Positions 13,359 through 25,130 of a DNA stretch of 64,000 nucleotides are shown piece after piece (positions within the stretch are counted from its first letter, which is position 1; the number at the start of each line of letters is the position of its first letter). A program made the position numbers and the translations under genes. This stretch comes from Pomphorhynchus laevis. Lineage: Eukaryota > Acanthocephala > Palaeacanthocephala > Echinorhynchida > Pomphorhynchidae. The stretch spans positions 1-64,000 of the forward strand of contig WNNJ02002511.1 of assembly GCA_012934845.2 (NCBI GenBank), in the 5' to 3' direction. Below the pieces are notes generated by a model, which saw only the letters and a program-made list of their open reading frames with translations, did not search any database and was not told the DNA's origin.

Positions 13359-13900
13359 GATGAATATTCTCAACAGTGTTAATTCTTAGTACATTGATGT
13401 GTACTGGAAGGACTTATTGAGCTGTCTAGGAATACTTAACTTCATACCAGTTGTGCAGCAGCACCATACTGATGAAACTAAAAAGTCGAAGCAGCATAGT
13501 GTCAGTGCTATTTGATTCTTCCGATTCCTTAAATCTATATAGAAATTGGCGAGAAAAGTAGATCTGTTTAATTACTACCAGCAATGAAAAAACTTGGTGT
13601 ATGCTCTCGATAAGAGTGCCTTTAAATTCAACTTGTTAGGTCCTGGTGATTGAATTATTGATGATGAATATTCTCAGCAGTGTTAATTCCTAGTACATGG
13701 ATGTGTACTGGAAGGACTTATTGAGCTGTCTAGGAATACTTAACTTCATACCAGTTGTGCAGCAGTTTTATACTGATGAGACTCAAAAGTAGAAGTAGCA
13801 TAGAGTCAGTTTATGCTGTTTAGTCTTCCCGATTCCTTCAATTTGAATAGAAATTGTCGAGAAAAGTAGATCATATGTTTAATTACAACCAGGAATGAAG
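13359..13900. repeat. 302-bp tandem repeat, about 1.7 units
   Basis: The block starting GATGAATATTCTCA at 13359 recurs at about 13661 with modest divergence. It includes a hairpin around AGTACATTGATGTGTACT and the stretch CTGATGA followed by an A-rich loop and GAAG. Monomer size and partial-dimer form resemble animal retrozymes, but the hammerhead-like core is imperfect (see findings). No coding potential. Confidence 0.7.
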
Positions 13901-16900
13901 AATGACTAATCACAATGACTCAACAGTGCCAGATCCCTCCCACCACTAGATGCAGAGGATGACTGGCAGACGACACACGACTTATGTGTATGAAGTACCA
14001 GCAAGATTTCTGGTAACTTCACATTGAATGCTTAATCAGTACTACTGCTCTACCAAATAGGATCATTAGCATAAGCACTGGCAAATGCCAGCGCAGGTCT
14101 TTTGAATATCGGCTAACTTTGATCATAAATTTCTCAAAAGAGAGTGAGATCAATCCGCGTGAAATACGTTGTTATCATTGAAGCCAGACGCGGAAGAACG
14201 GTACTTGTTACTGTGCTCCCGCTTCTGTCTTCAATTATAACAAAGAATTTATAAATAATAATTGATTTTTTTTGTTTATACGAATTATAAAAATATTTAT
14301 TAACAGTTTTATTTAAACATCAACCTTGACACTTTTAAAATAAATAAATAGTTTTGATATTATAAAGGTTATTTTAACAACTGTCTTAATATAGCGATAT
14401 CTTAATATTTAAATGATTTTTTGTTAATATTTATTTTAAAAATAAATATTAGCTAAAATAATTTAATAAATATTAATTATAGTTAATATTTATTTTCTCT
14501 TATTATTCAAATGATTTTTTCGATATTATTGCATTATTAGGCATTAATAATTCTTACATAATTCTTATAATTCAATTTTGATGTTTGAATAAAACTGTTA
14601 ATAAATAGTTTTTCTAAACACGAAAAATATTGCTAATATCATTTATAAATTATTTGGTAAGTTATTTCCTAATATAAAATTGCAAATAGGACATTTATGC
14701 ACCGCACTTATGAATTCACAGACTGAACGACATTTTGGATGTCATTATATTTAATTTCTAATGTATTATCCATATTCAAAGGATTATCAAGTGTGCTAGC
14801 AAATGTATGAAACTACTGGCATTTCTATCAGCAAAATATAAAATTAAAGACATTATATAAACACGAATACAGTAGATTATTTATATAATTATGGTGTGTC
14901 GCCTGTTGAGATTACTTGAGATATGCATGGATGAATTATTCGTTTGGCAAATCTAAAAAAAGACTATCTTGTAAATTAAATATCGTGAGGTAGATAAGTA
15001 TTTCGAGAAAATTACTGTGAGTAGCTAAAACCGATTTTGAATTTAATATACCAATAACTAAACACGAAATATTGAAAAAATTTAGATGCGATAATAAATT
15101 GTTTTATTAAATATATATGAAGTGTAAAATTTGAATTAAATAATAATTACCGTCTAGGCGTCTATAATTTTAATAATTACCGTTTAGGCGCTTTTCAATT
15201 TTGATAGTGGTTTTGCTAGATATTTACAAGCTGCAGATTTTTCTGAGAAAAAAACCCTTTAATTAAACAAACAATTAAAAAACGTAGATGTAAAATGGAA
15301 TTTATTAATGGAATATGATAAATTCTATACCGTTTATAACAGTTTTTAATAATTTGTTAATTCTTGACCCATAGTCGCTATGCTTGTAAATGGCATTGCA
15401 ATTGAATGTTCCGTTACTCAATACTTAACAGATCCTGTGTTTGTATACTTTAAATACTTTATTTGATACATTGGTTTAAACTATTTATAGTTTTCACAAA
15501 CTAGAAATAACAATACATTACTTACGACATCTTATTTAATACTAACGTAATTTTCGTAAGGAAAATGTCATTTATAATGACTTAAGTCACGGCAAGTTCG
15601 ATAACTTTTTAAATTTCCTTTTGTTTTAAAGATACGTTTTTTTTCAGGGATATTTTGTTTAAGACAAAAATGTAACTTATGAGATAATAACATTGGAATA
15701 TTTCTGTTCTGTAGTTGTGAACGAATTTAGCATGTCATTCGTTTAGAACTATTTGCTTGAAAGTAATTTTAATTAACGCATATTTCATTTGTAAATCAAT
15801 CTAATAAATTCTAATTTATATTGAGCTTATGTAGATCCCCTTAATTTTATTAATTAATGTAAATTATTAAACTATAGAGCAATAAGATAATTTGGTATCG
15901 ACCCATAAAGAATTTTGACTTATACATTTCGATTTCAGCATCTTTGATAAAGATGATACTCATTTTCGCTGTGGTTGAATGAAGTGCAAAAATTTTTAAT
16001 AATCAATAAACGTGGGATACAAGTTTCAGTGAAGCAGAAAATTGCATTTGAATTAAAAGTAACTCCTCTAATAGTAATATTTACGTTTCGTTTTCAAAAC
16101 GGATTAATTGCTCAAAAATTAATGCGAATTATTGGAAATGCTATTAGTTGGCTTTCATATAAAGAAGATGAAAAGAGCAACGATCAGAATGATGCCGTTT
16201 TCTAAAAAGATATTAACAAATTAAATACAGTTAAGCAGCTGCAATTAATACTTTATGCACACAGAAAACTCAATCCTGCCAAAAATATACGAAGGTCAGA
16301 TTTATTATTTTAAATGTAAAAAATAGGCATTTAAATTGTCTTAAATCAAGATTTTGTAGTTTGAATAGTGAAAGGCGATTGTTTGCTGATATATAATCGT
16401 TTTTAAATTTGTAGGACATTCAATTAGTGCCTCATCAAATTAATTTCAAAACTCTACGAACTCGTAAATCTTGTATATCATAAAACTATGTTTCTTCAAG
16501 TTGCACTTTGAATAGGAATCCTATGGTAGTTCAAATTTTAAATATTGACAAATATTAACTAAATATTAACAAAGGATTTTTAACAAATGAAACATGTAAG
16601 GCTTTTAAGTAACATATTTTTACTTAAAAATATGACTCAGATGACTCATTTACTTATTTAATTGACCTGATTTTAAAAACTGCTGTTGTATCTGTAATTT
16701 GTGATGATAATCAATCCACATTTTCAACATTTATTGCAACATTAAACCATTTTTTCACTTGACTTCAATTTTTTACTTGCCCAAATGTTTGTATTAGAGA
16801 AAATAATTTTGCCTAGGAACATTATTTCCTTCCAAGCAAGAAAACTACGTGTCATTTTCAAATAAAGCTGACATTTAAATTATTAATTTATATGACATTA

Positions 16901-17014
16901 TTAAATTATCAATTCAGTTATTTAGAATAAAATTTAGAAATATAATTTTTATCTTGTAAGCTTCTATTATTAGTATATTTTTAACAGTTACGAAAATAGT
17001 TACATTGTAACTTG

Positions 17015-20000
17015 ACAACTGCAAAATAACTCTTTAACTATTAATTTTCAAATTACACCATTTTAAAGTGTACTGCTTTAAAATGATTTTGAAATTATTG
17101 TTAACCTATATAGATAACGTGAAAGAATCTACAATCGTGGGAAATTTAGATGTGCTGACATCATTTTTGAAAAGTATTTACATCGAAGATGAAAGGGCGT
17201 TAAAAAAGAAAACCTTGTTTAATTTATTTTCAAACTATTCACCACATATTCAACAGCAATATTTCACTACTAAAATTACAATAGCTCACTTGGATACTAT
17301 TTTCCAAATCAACAGAAATGTCAATTTACAAAATGATTTAGTGTTTTGTTTTAGTAATGCTGGAGTGAGTATTAAAATAATAGGTGATCATACAAAAAGA
17401 TTATACAATTTAATGTAAGTTTCGGGGAAATTAATCTTTTAATTACATTAAAACTTTAAAATAAATGCTAGTTCGCAAATAATATAGAATAGTTCTCAAA
17501 TAACAATTTTTAATGGCGAAATTCACATTATGAATGAGCCATTGCAATTCTAAGAAAATATTTAATAGTTCAAAAATACCTTGGTTACAGCAATAGACAA
17601 ACGAAATTAAATCGTGTGTTTGGCTTCTATTTAAATTGCCAGTGAAATAGTTTGACGGAACATAAAAATATAAAATTTATGTAATTTAGCTATTTTTTTA
17701 TTTTTTTATTTTTTCAAAGTAGATTTCTAGTCAACGATAAATAATCGAAAATAATTATAGTGTTTAAAATGAATATTTATGTATAATATCCTAGCTATTC
17801 ATATCCTAGTTGATATGAACAGCTAAGATAACTGTTTAATATTCTAGTTGTTCATCAATGATCATTTGTTGATTAAATTACATTTTTAAAGAAAATATAT
17901 ACGAATTGAATGTAAAGTTAAATTTTCAATTATCAGAATTGCAACCACGATCATAATAAAAATCATAATTTTAACAAACTAAACGAGATAGTAAAGTAAA
18001 ACATATTTTTTGCCTCAAGTATTTTTATAAATCGCAATTAGTACACTAATAGACAATTTCAAACCATTAGAGCAAATATTTCCCTTTTTAAAGATATTCC
18101 ATTAAAGATATTAAATATAAGATAATAAATTATATGATTAGAATTTAACTTAGAAGCTTTTATTTTATATTTAAGTATATTTTTACCAATAGAAGTTACG
18201 AAAATGCGTGTAGGTTTATAAATATTTGAAATACTGACGTAGAAATATATAATTATAAAATAAAGAAAATTAAATTTCTAAAATTAAATATTTTTAAATT
18301 AAATAAATTAATATAAATAAAAAATTCTATAATTTATAAATATATTTTAAAAAAATTGAATAAAATTAAGCAACTTAGAATTTTACTTCTATAAATTTAT
18401 TATTTTAAAAGCCTTTACTATATATTTGAATATGTTTTTAACTCAATGCTAATTATACGTGTTGGGATGCTACTTATTAAGGATGTTTACACACACAATT
18501 AATATGTAATTTGTATTTATATAATCATAAGGTTAATCTATAGATATCAACACTTGTTATTTGAAATAAATATTTTCTAAAATGAGAAATGATGAATTAC
18601 AAATAATTTAGATTCTGAAAATGAACTTACTATAGTACTAAGAATGTTATGTCGAGCCTTATTAATATAATGTCTTTTAGGCTAATGAATAATGTAAACA
18701 AACAACATCAGACAATAATTCATTGTAAAAAGTCATGCGCACCGTTCTCTAGTTCATATATTTATATTTAATCTTGTTCTAACAGTAATAATTATTTTAT
18801 TCTATTTGTAAACAAATACTTTCCAAATCAAAATTTTATTTTAATATAAAATATTGTTTTTAAATGTATTAGGTAATTAGTTATTATACAATTAATCTTA
18901 TTGACATATAATTAGAGTTAAGTTAAAACTGCATTTTTATAAAAATAATTTTAAAGCTGAATTATCATTTAACTAAGGAATTTTATTAATTCTGATAAGA
19001 TTGGTTTGATTAATTATATTGATTAATTTTCAGAATCTGAATAATTTATTTATAACGTAATTCGGATTCACATAAAATATTTAATAAAAATTAACGGCAT
19101 TTGTGTTTACATTTTACATTTAGAAATGTATACCGTGAACAACTTCGAATTGATTAAATAATTCAAATATAGCGAACATATTTTTATAACTGTTTGGTAA
19201 TAAAATCATTATATTATGTTATAATGGCGTTGGTGCTTATGTTCTGTAATAAGAAATAAACGAAATTAGCTAGTACAAAAATTTTAAGTAGAATGAGCAT
19301 TTGAGCTAAAGGATTCGGTAAATACAAGCGATAGTAGTTTCCTCAAGAAATCCCTTACAATGTCTTAAATTTAGTGGTTATTTTAATCGCTAAAGAATTT
19401 TATCAATTCAAATAAACAAAAAGATCACAATTCTCTAATATTTCGATAAATCGCAATTACCATACCCGTGGAAAAATCCAAAACATTCCTGCAAATCCTC
19501 TGATTAGTAAAGATATTGACATATTTGTGGAATCTGTTTTTGTTTAGAAGTACTTGTATGTTAAAAATATTAGGTATTTTAGAAAATTTGATTTCTGAAA
19601 TTTGCGATACACTCATAGAATTTTATTCCAAATAGGTTATTAGTTAGAAAGTAGATAAATGACTATAAATAAATTGAATATTATAATTCATAAATATATG
19701 CGATACAATTAAAAGTTTTAATTCATTATTAGGGCACTGAGTACAGGCAAATTTTAAACAGCAGAATTTTATATAAAAGTGTATATAATTTTGTATTTTT
19801 GGATAAATACTTTAATTAAAAGTTAAATTTGATAATGGCTAAGAATTCTTTCAGATTATTCTTTTATTTCGTATCATCAAGTTAAAATAGTTGAATAGTA
19901 AAAGTACAATGATTTATTTGAAGTCTAGAGCGCGTAATTATACTGTTATAATTTTTTAATTTCATAAATGTACTAATTTTATATTTACTAATTAATTGGC

Positions 20001-20394
20001 AACAACCACAAACAATTTACAATAGATCGAAAAAGAGTGTTTCGAACGATTGAAAAAAGGATTTGCAAATTATGTAAGCATTGTACGTTGAATGAATTAT
20101 TTTTATTTAAAATAGTAGTGTGATGGATTCAAGGCTTTAGTTAAAAAATGTGTTTACGGACCTTTTTGGGTTTTTATTATTTACATCTTTATAGTTTCTG
20201 AAAGATTAAATCTTTTTTGTATTAACTAGCAAATGATATTTTTACTATTTGCCTTTGACAATTTGTTTACAATTGATTATACCATGAAATTTAGTTCGAT
20301 TTTTGATTTAATCGTTTGTGTTCACTGTAATTTGATATAATTAAAAAAATTGCAAATAAATGTGTTAGCTCATTAAACTTAAAAGTTGAGAATA
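17015..20394. repeat. Right arm of 3.38-kb inverted repeat
   Basis: Reverse complement of 7922-11301. It carries the host exon in sense orientation relative to exon 7336-7478. Outside that exon I see no coding sequence. A 63-codon open frame present identically in both arms (19425-19616 here) has no splice context. Confidence 0.95.
17069..17414 (+). CDS. Exon of an unrecognised host gene (sense copy)
   Basis: Bounded by acceptor TTTTAAAG and donor AAT|GTAAGT, with an open frame of about 115 codons. It reads VYCFKMILKLLLTYIDNV, then TLDVLTSF-like and IEDERALKKKTLFNLF segments, then LQNDLVFCFSNAGVSIKI. Helical segments alternate with hydrophobic positions; I do not recognise the family. The start phase matches the end of exon 7336-7478. 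The exon ends in phase 2, and I cannot identify the next exon with confidence. A near-identical antisense copy lies at 10902-11247 with seven replacement differences. Confidence 0.6.
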
Positions 20395-20865
20395 AATGCA
20401 TTGCTTGAGAATATATACATTATGCACTACTTGATTGGTTGGTTGCGGAAGCAACCAACTATACACTAATAGTAATAAAATGTATAGTAATTAATTGTAT
20501 AGCAATTTGAAAGTACAAATTATAGGTTTACTTAATTATATGTTTGTATATGTCTTTATCACTTTTTATATTTTTATAAATACAAATAAAATATTTTAAT
20601 ACAACATTGTTTAATAAAAATAAAAGATTTAAATAATATTGTAGTTTAAATTAATTTTATAAATTTTACAAATATTCTTAATATTTTCCAGTTTTTTTTT
20701 TAAATTGCGTTCATTGAATTAAATACATTTAATTATTTGTAGTAAATTATTGTTGGCCTTATTTAGATTTAATTACATCTGAAAACATTAAAATCGATTA
20801 CGATCTAATGGACATAAAGGTATTCGATAAGACCTTTTGATTTTATCTATGTTTGTAATATTAAG

Positions 20866-20949
20866 ACTGGGCGTTCCGGTCGTAGCAGCTTATTGAGCTT
20901 AACAAACAAGCGTCAAGACAGCCTGGATTTTATTGAAGAAACCGAAGAG
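20866..20949 (+). CDS. Candidate short exon, Ser/Thr-rich
   Basis: Acceptor ATATTAAG, 28 codons and donor GAG|GTATCT. The peptide starts TGRSGRSSLLSLTNKRQD and ends FIEETEE. Base composition is clearly above background. Phase 0 at both ends, so it cannot directly follow the phase-2 end of exon 17069-17414; another exon would have to intervene, or it belongs to another gene. Confidence 0.4.
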
Positions 20950-21048
20950 GTATCTATCAGTCAAACTTTCGTATTCACAATTTCGTTTCAAAAATTAAAT
21001 GTAATTTATAAATTTTCTTATAAATTTAATAATAAATTGTTAAAAATT

Positions 21049-21971
21049 CGTGTAGAAAGCCATTTTGCAGCACACAAAAAAGTTCATATTTATTAAGCTT
21101 TCGGTAATCGTCTGTTATCAGAAAATCTAGAATAAAATAATCATAAAACGTTAAATATAACTTACTGCCAAGAAGTCTGGTGTGTAATCATTTGGGTGGT
21201 TAAGACCGAAGCGTTTCAATTCACACCTCAACAATTCGTCGTTACTTATCTGCAGATCATCTTTCGTTAGAAGATGTACTACTTGACTATAGAACTTTTC
21301 AATTTCTAATTTTCGAAGTCTAGGATCGAATTTAGTCTGATGTTTGTACTCAGGCCAATATGAAATATTGTTAAAATGTCATCATGAACATTTATGTTAG
21401 AGAGATTTAGAACGTTTTCAACATACTTCTTCCGCAACACGTTAGATCCAAATAGGTTGCGCAGATTCTTGTCATACAGTTTTACTGTTCTCTCCGTAAT
21501 GTGGATTTGTATTCTTTTCAGGAATATTATATACGACATAACTCTCAATGGTGTCTGTTGTCTCATTATCTTTAAGATTCCGACTTCAAATTAAATACGT
21601 AAACAACTGATCTGTGAAGTAAGAAATTAGATCTCTCTCGTGATCAGCGACTTTCGAAATTTCTTTACAAACGCTTTATTTGTGGCCTTTTTATCGTAAA
21701 GTTTCACGTTCGTATATTTCGGGTACACTTGATTTTCGAGACACATTATATTGAATTCAACATCAAGTTGCCTCTTGAGTAGTTTACGGAATTATTTCTT
21801 TGCTTTACGAAATTGATTGATTGCAGGTTGTGCTGATAGTTTAAAAATTCGTGTAGAAAACCAGTTTGCCGCACAAAAAACAGAAAGTTCATATTTATTA
21901 AGCTTTCAGTAATCGTCTGTTACCATCATCAAAAAATCTAAAATAAAATAATCATAAAACGTTAAATATAA
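21049..21971 (-). mobile_element. Decayed retroelement fragment flanked by 120-bp direct repeats
   Basis: Direct repeats at 21049-21175 and 21851-21975 share TTCATATTTATTAAGCTTTC and TAATCATAAAACGTTAAATA. Between them the - strand encodes broken pieces that resemble the N-terminal helical region of PLEs: FNIMCLENQVYPKYTNVKLY, then VLNLSNINVHDDILTIF, then LTKDDLQISNDELLRCELKR. The 'LS.+.L...E...L..G' pattern is what suggests a PLE. The frames are broken in several places. It is a different family from the AT-rich PLE elsewhere. Assignment is tentative; a host gene fragment is not excluded. Confidence 0.35.
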
Positions 21972-22669
21972 TGACAATATGTAGTAGTAATTAGTGAAAT
22001 TATTTTGGGACTCAAAACACCTTAAGTGCTCTAACGAATTCCTCGTACTCCGCATCAAGCTTAAGAGTCATTTCTTTTATTGATAGAGAGAGATTCCAAC
22101 AGTTGTAGATCTTCTTTACGTGTGTTTTGGAAAATAACGCTTTTGCTGTTGAAAATTTTTTGAAATGTAGGCACTCTTTTGTGTACATCTTCAAAGTGTT
22201 TTCGGATTGCACTATTGTATGTATGTTGGCAAATTCGGTCTCGCAATAAATTATTACATTTTTTAAATATATTATTAACAAATAATTAATAATTTACATT
22301 GAATGCGATTATGAGTTATCTATTTAATTAAAATGTTCGAAATTTTCGGGCAATGAAATTACGTATTTGCGATTCATATCCGATGCAAAACTTCTTTGTA
22401 GTTTGAATTGTTTATCATTTTCAAGTGTAGTTAATGATATCCCTTTAGTTTTGTGAATAGTTTTTATCCATAAATGGAAGTTACTTTGACGTCTTTATTT
22501 AGATCAGTATTCTAATTATTTACCTTGAATTTATATCAAATGCTTTCACCCCTTCGTTAAATGTATTGTATACGAAATGATTATACTGGTAGTGAACATT
22601 TCTCCATTTCTCCATTATATACACTAATCGAGTTGTGTTTGAATCGGTAAAATTATATGATAAAATTAT
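21972..22669. other. Unassigned stretch with one open frame
   Basis: A - strand frame at 22012-22281 (89 codons, ending IKEMTLKLDAEYEEFVRALKVF in its last part) has plausible composition but no recognised motif and no convincing splice sites. It might belong to the decayed element next to it. Confidence 0.3.
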
Positions 22670-25130
22670 ATAGGTCAGCGGCAATCCAACCCAGCTGACC
22701 TAACACAATGCAGAGTACTCGTGAGCCTTTATCACTGAATATTCTTCAGTGGAATTCGGGAGGAGCTTCTGCTTTTAGACTTCTATATGGTATAGATGCA
22801 GATGTTATAGTCCTTCAGGAGACGCGTTCTATTCGCCTCCCCCAGGACAAACCTCGATTCATCCCTAAGCACATTTGTTCCAACTATACTCCGTACATAA
22901 CCCCGCCTCACTCCTCTTCATCTCAAGGACTCTTGACCCTAGTTAAATGCTCCTTAAGATCGTCCCTTCTACTCAACTATTCTTGTCCAGCCCTTTCTTG
23001 TTTAGTAGTTTCACTCTGTAAAAACGGTAAACGCCTCAGTCTAGCCAATGTCTACATCCGTCCATTTAAGATTCACAAGAACTGTGACCTCCTGGATAGG
23101 ATAATTAACAGCGTTATGACATGGTACTAGGTGACTTCAACGACAGAACTGATCGTTGGATTAATGCAGCACTCCGCAGAGGCAGGAATGGTTATCTTAT
23201 TCATAAACCTCTTTCCCCACCTTTCATTGCACATCAACGAATTCACTCTTCGACTTATTACTGCTCCATTAGAGATAGTTGTTAAAACCTTTCTGTACGA
23301 AGCGGTCGCGACAACATCTGTCCACCTCTCATGACCTAATTTGCTGGCGGATAGAAGAAGATACGCTGCTTCGAAGAAGATTCCACTTTGACCCGATCAG
23401 AGTGGTCTTCTTTCAGTTAGCTATCCAATGCTTCCCCCGAATTGGCAATGAGAGTTTAACCGAACTTAATTCCTACCTCTCTTCGCAAGCTACCGCATTG
23501 CTTTCGACAACCTATAAAGGTCGCATGTTCAGTCCTACTCCGACAAAACTCAAGACCTTAGCATATTTGCTCCGTCTCCAAAATCTCTCTGCTTCTGCGA
23601 GGCAAGTTCTCTTGAAAGAATATAGGAGCACTATATTTAGGTTCCATTTGGGTAAGGATAGGGCTAGCATTGCTTCGCTTAATCCATCCCAATCTTCGTT
23701 CTGGAAGATATTCAAGAAGGAGAAGTTTGTCTGTTGGAGGGATAGAACATTGGGTTGGATAGGTAGTATAGGTCTTAAAAACGTTTTTGGGGGGTCACTA
23801 TCCCTACATAATTATGAAGCCACTCAATAACCGCAACCAATCCAGCCTTGGGGATACTTCAGGAGTAGATACTTATCTGTCACATATATTCTCAACGCCT
23901 AGGGGCTTCTTCTTGGCAGCTCCAAATCCGTCGCTCCACTCTCTTCTCGTGTCTGTCAGCTTTTGATAGTAGTACAAAGAAGGGAGGTAGCCGTCACAAT
24001 GCTATTAGCCAACCCATCTAATGTGGCCGGCATCAACATTAGTAGGAGAATATTTATACCTAAAAAGTATCCGATCTCTTGCCCTAAAGACCCGCGGCCT
24101 ATTTCGATTCAAAATTCCCTCGTCTCGATCTACGATAAAGCGCTTGCGCGTAGAAACCGAGTTCATCCGAGTAGGCGTAATTTAATTCCACCAAGTTTCC
24201 ATGGCTTCGTCAAAGATCGCTCGGTCCATTCAACGGTTGGTGAAGTGCATCGGTTTGGTCAAAAGAATAGTCATCAACTCGCTGTGGCTATTTTTCTTGA
24301 TTTTTCCGCTGCATTTTACCGCATCTCCATTCCCTTAGTTATCTCTTCTCTCATGTCCCTCAAGTTGCCTCTGAGAATTGTTAACAGGGTGGAGATACTG
24401 CTTTACACCAATCGATTCTTTTATGAAGACCACCCTGTTGCGCGTCAGTTCTATCCTATTACAGGTGTGCCTCAAGGCTCCCTCTCTCTCCTATCTTATT
24501 TCTTGCTGCCTCCATTTAACTTTTTAAAGACATAGTCTCAGACATCAGCCGTTTCTTTTCAGGATTAAAAGATCAGTTATCTAAGTCCAATCTTATTTAA
24601 AACTCCGCCAAATCGCATGTGCTTGTCTTCCATAGCGCCTCTGCAACAAAACAAAAGCTTAAGAGATTAGCACTCTCTGCCTTCTTCTCCATTTTGATTA
24701 ATCAACCCCTCCCTGTCTTCACGAGTCGAGTAAAATACCTAAAGTTCACCGTTACGGTGAACTGGTCGGCGAAAGCCGACCTGGATAGACTTTAACGTAT
24801 CCTGAAGAGAGCTAGATGGGCCCTGAAACGGGCCCAGCATCTGTCATTGAAAGGGAAAACTCAGGTGCGGCTCTGGGGTACCTGTTCTATTTCGATATTA
24901 GTCTTCTTTTCTAGAGGACGTTCCCCAGAGCAAATGCTAAGGTTTCTCAAACTGCTCATTTGCGTTTACCCAGCATAGTCTGTTCCGATTGGACTCTTCT
25001 GGGGGGGTGAATGACCTTAGGTGGTTCAGTCGAAGGGCGGTGTGTTGGATTGGCTGTAGGGCTTAGATCCCACTGAACCTGAGGCCATGATGGTAGAAGA
25101 CATCATCAAAAGAATCATGAAGTTGTTATG
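22670..25130 (+). mobile_element. Broken APE-type LINE (jockey/I-like)
   Basis: The 5' end carries a hairpin (GGTCAGC...GCTGACC, 22674-22701) just before an ATG. 22708-23127 encodes an apurinic-endonuclease-type domain (LNILQWNSGG, DADVIVLQETR). 23279-23830 and 23963-24535 encode the linker and part of the reverse transcriptase (PRPISI, HGFVKDRS, AIFLDFSAAF as motif A, GVPQGS as motif B). The segment that should hold the catalytic YADD motif is missing: after motif B the sequence jumps to downstream thumb-like text. Total length (about 2.5 kb) is well below a full LINE of this type, with several frame breaks. GC content is far above the flanks. No LTRs and no RNase H recognised. Confidence 0.8.
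24744..24834 (+). other. Three strong hairpins in the LINE
   Basis: GTTCACCG/CGGTGAAC (24744-24762), GTCGGC-GAAA-GCCGAC with a GNRA tetraloop (24765-24780) and GGGCCC-TGAAAC-GGGCCC (about 24817-24834) lie within 91 bases. They may be chance within GC-rich coding sequence or a recognised RNA structure. Confidence 0.4.

Larger units (their letters stand above)
11302..17014. other. Spacer of the inverted repeat
   Basis: 5.7 kb of mostly unique AT-rich sequence between the arms. It contains an antisense PLE tail (12557-13025), a 302-bp tandem repeat (13359-13900) and a somewhat GC-richer unique stretch (about 13900-14240) with no recognised gene. The rest (14240-17014) is AT-rich with no supportable feature. 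Confidence 0.6.

Noticed and set aside
15975-16205. Open frame of 76 codons in the inverted-repeat spacer
   Set aside because: Composition is somewhat protein-like but there is no in-frame ATG start, convincing acceptor or recognised motif.
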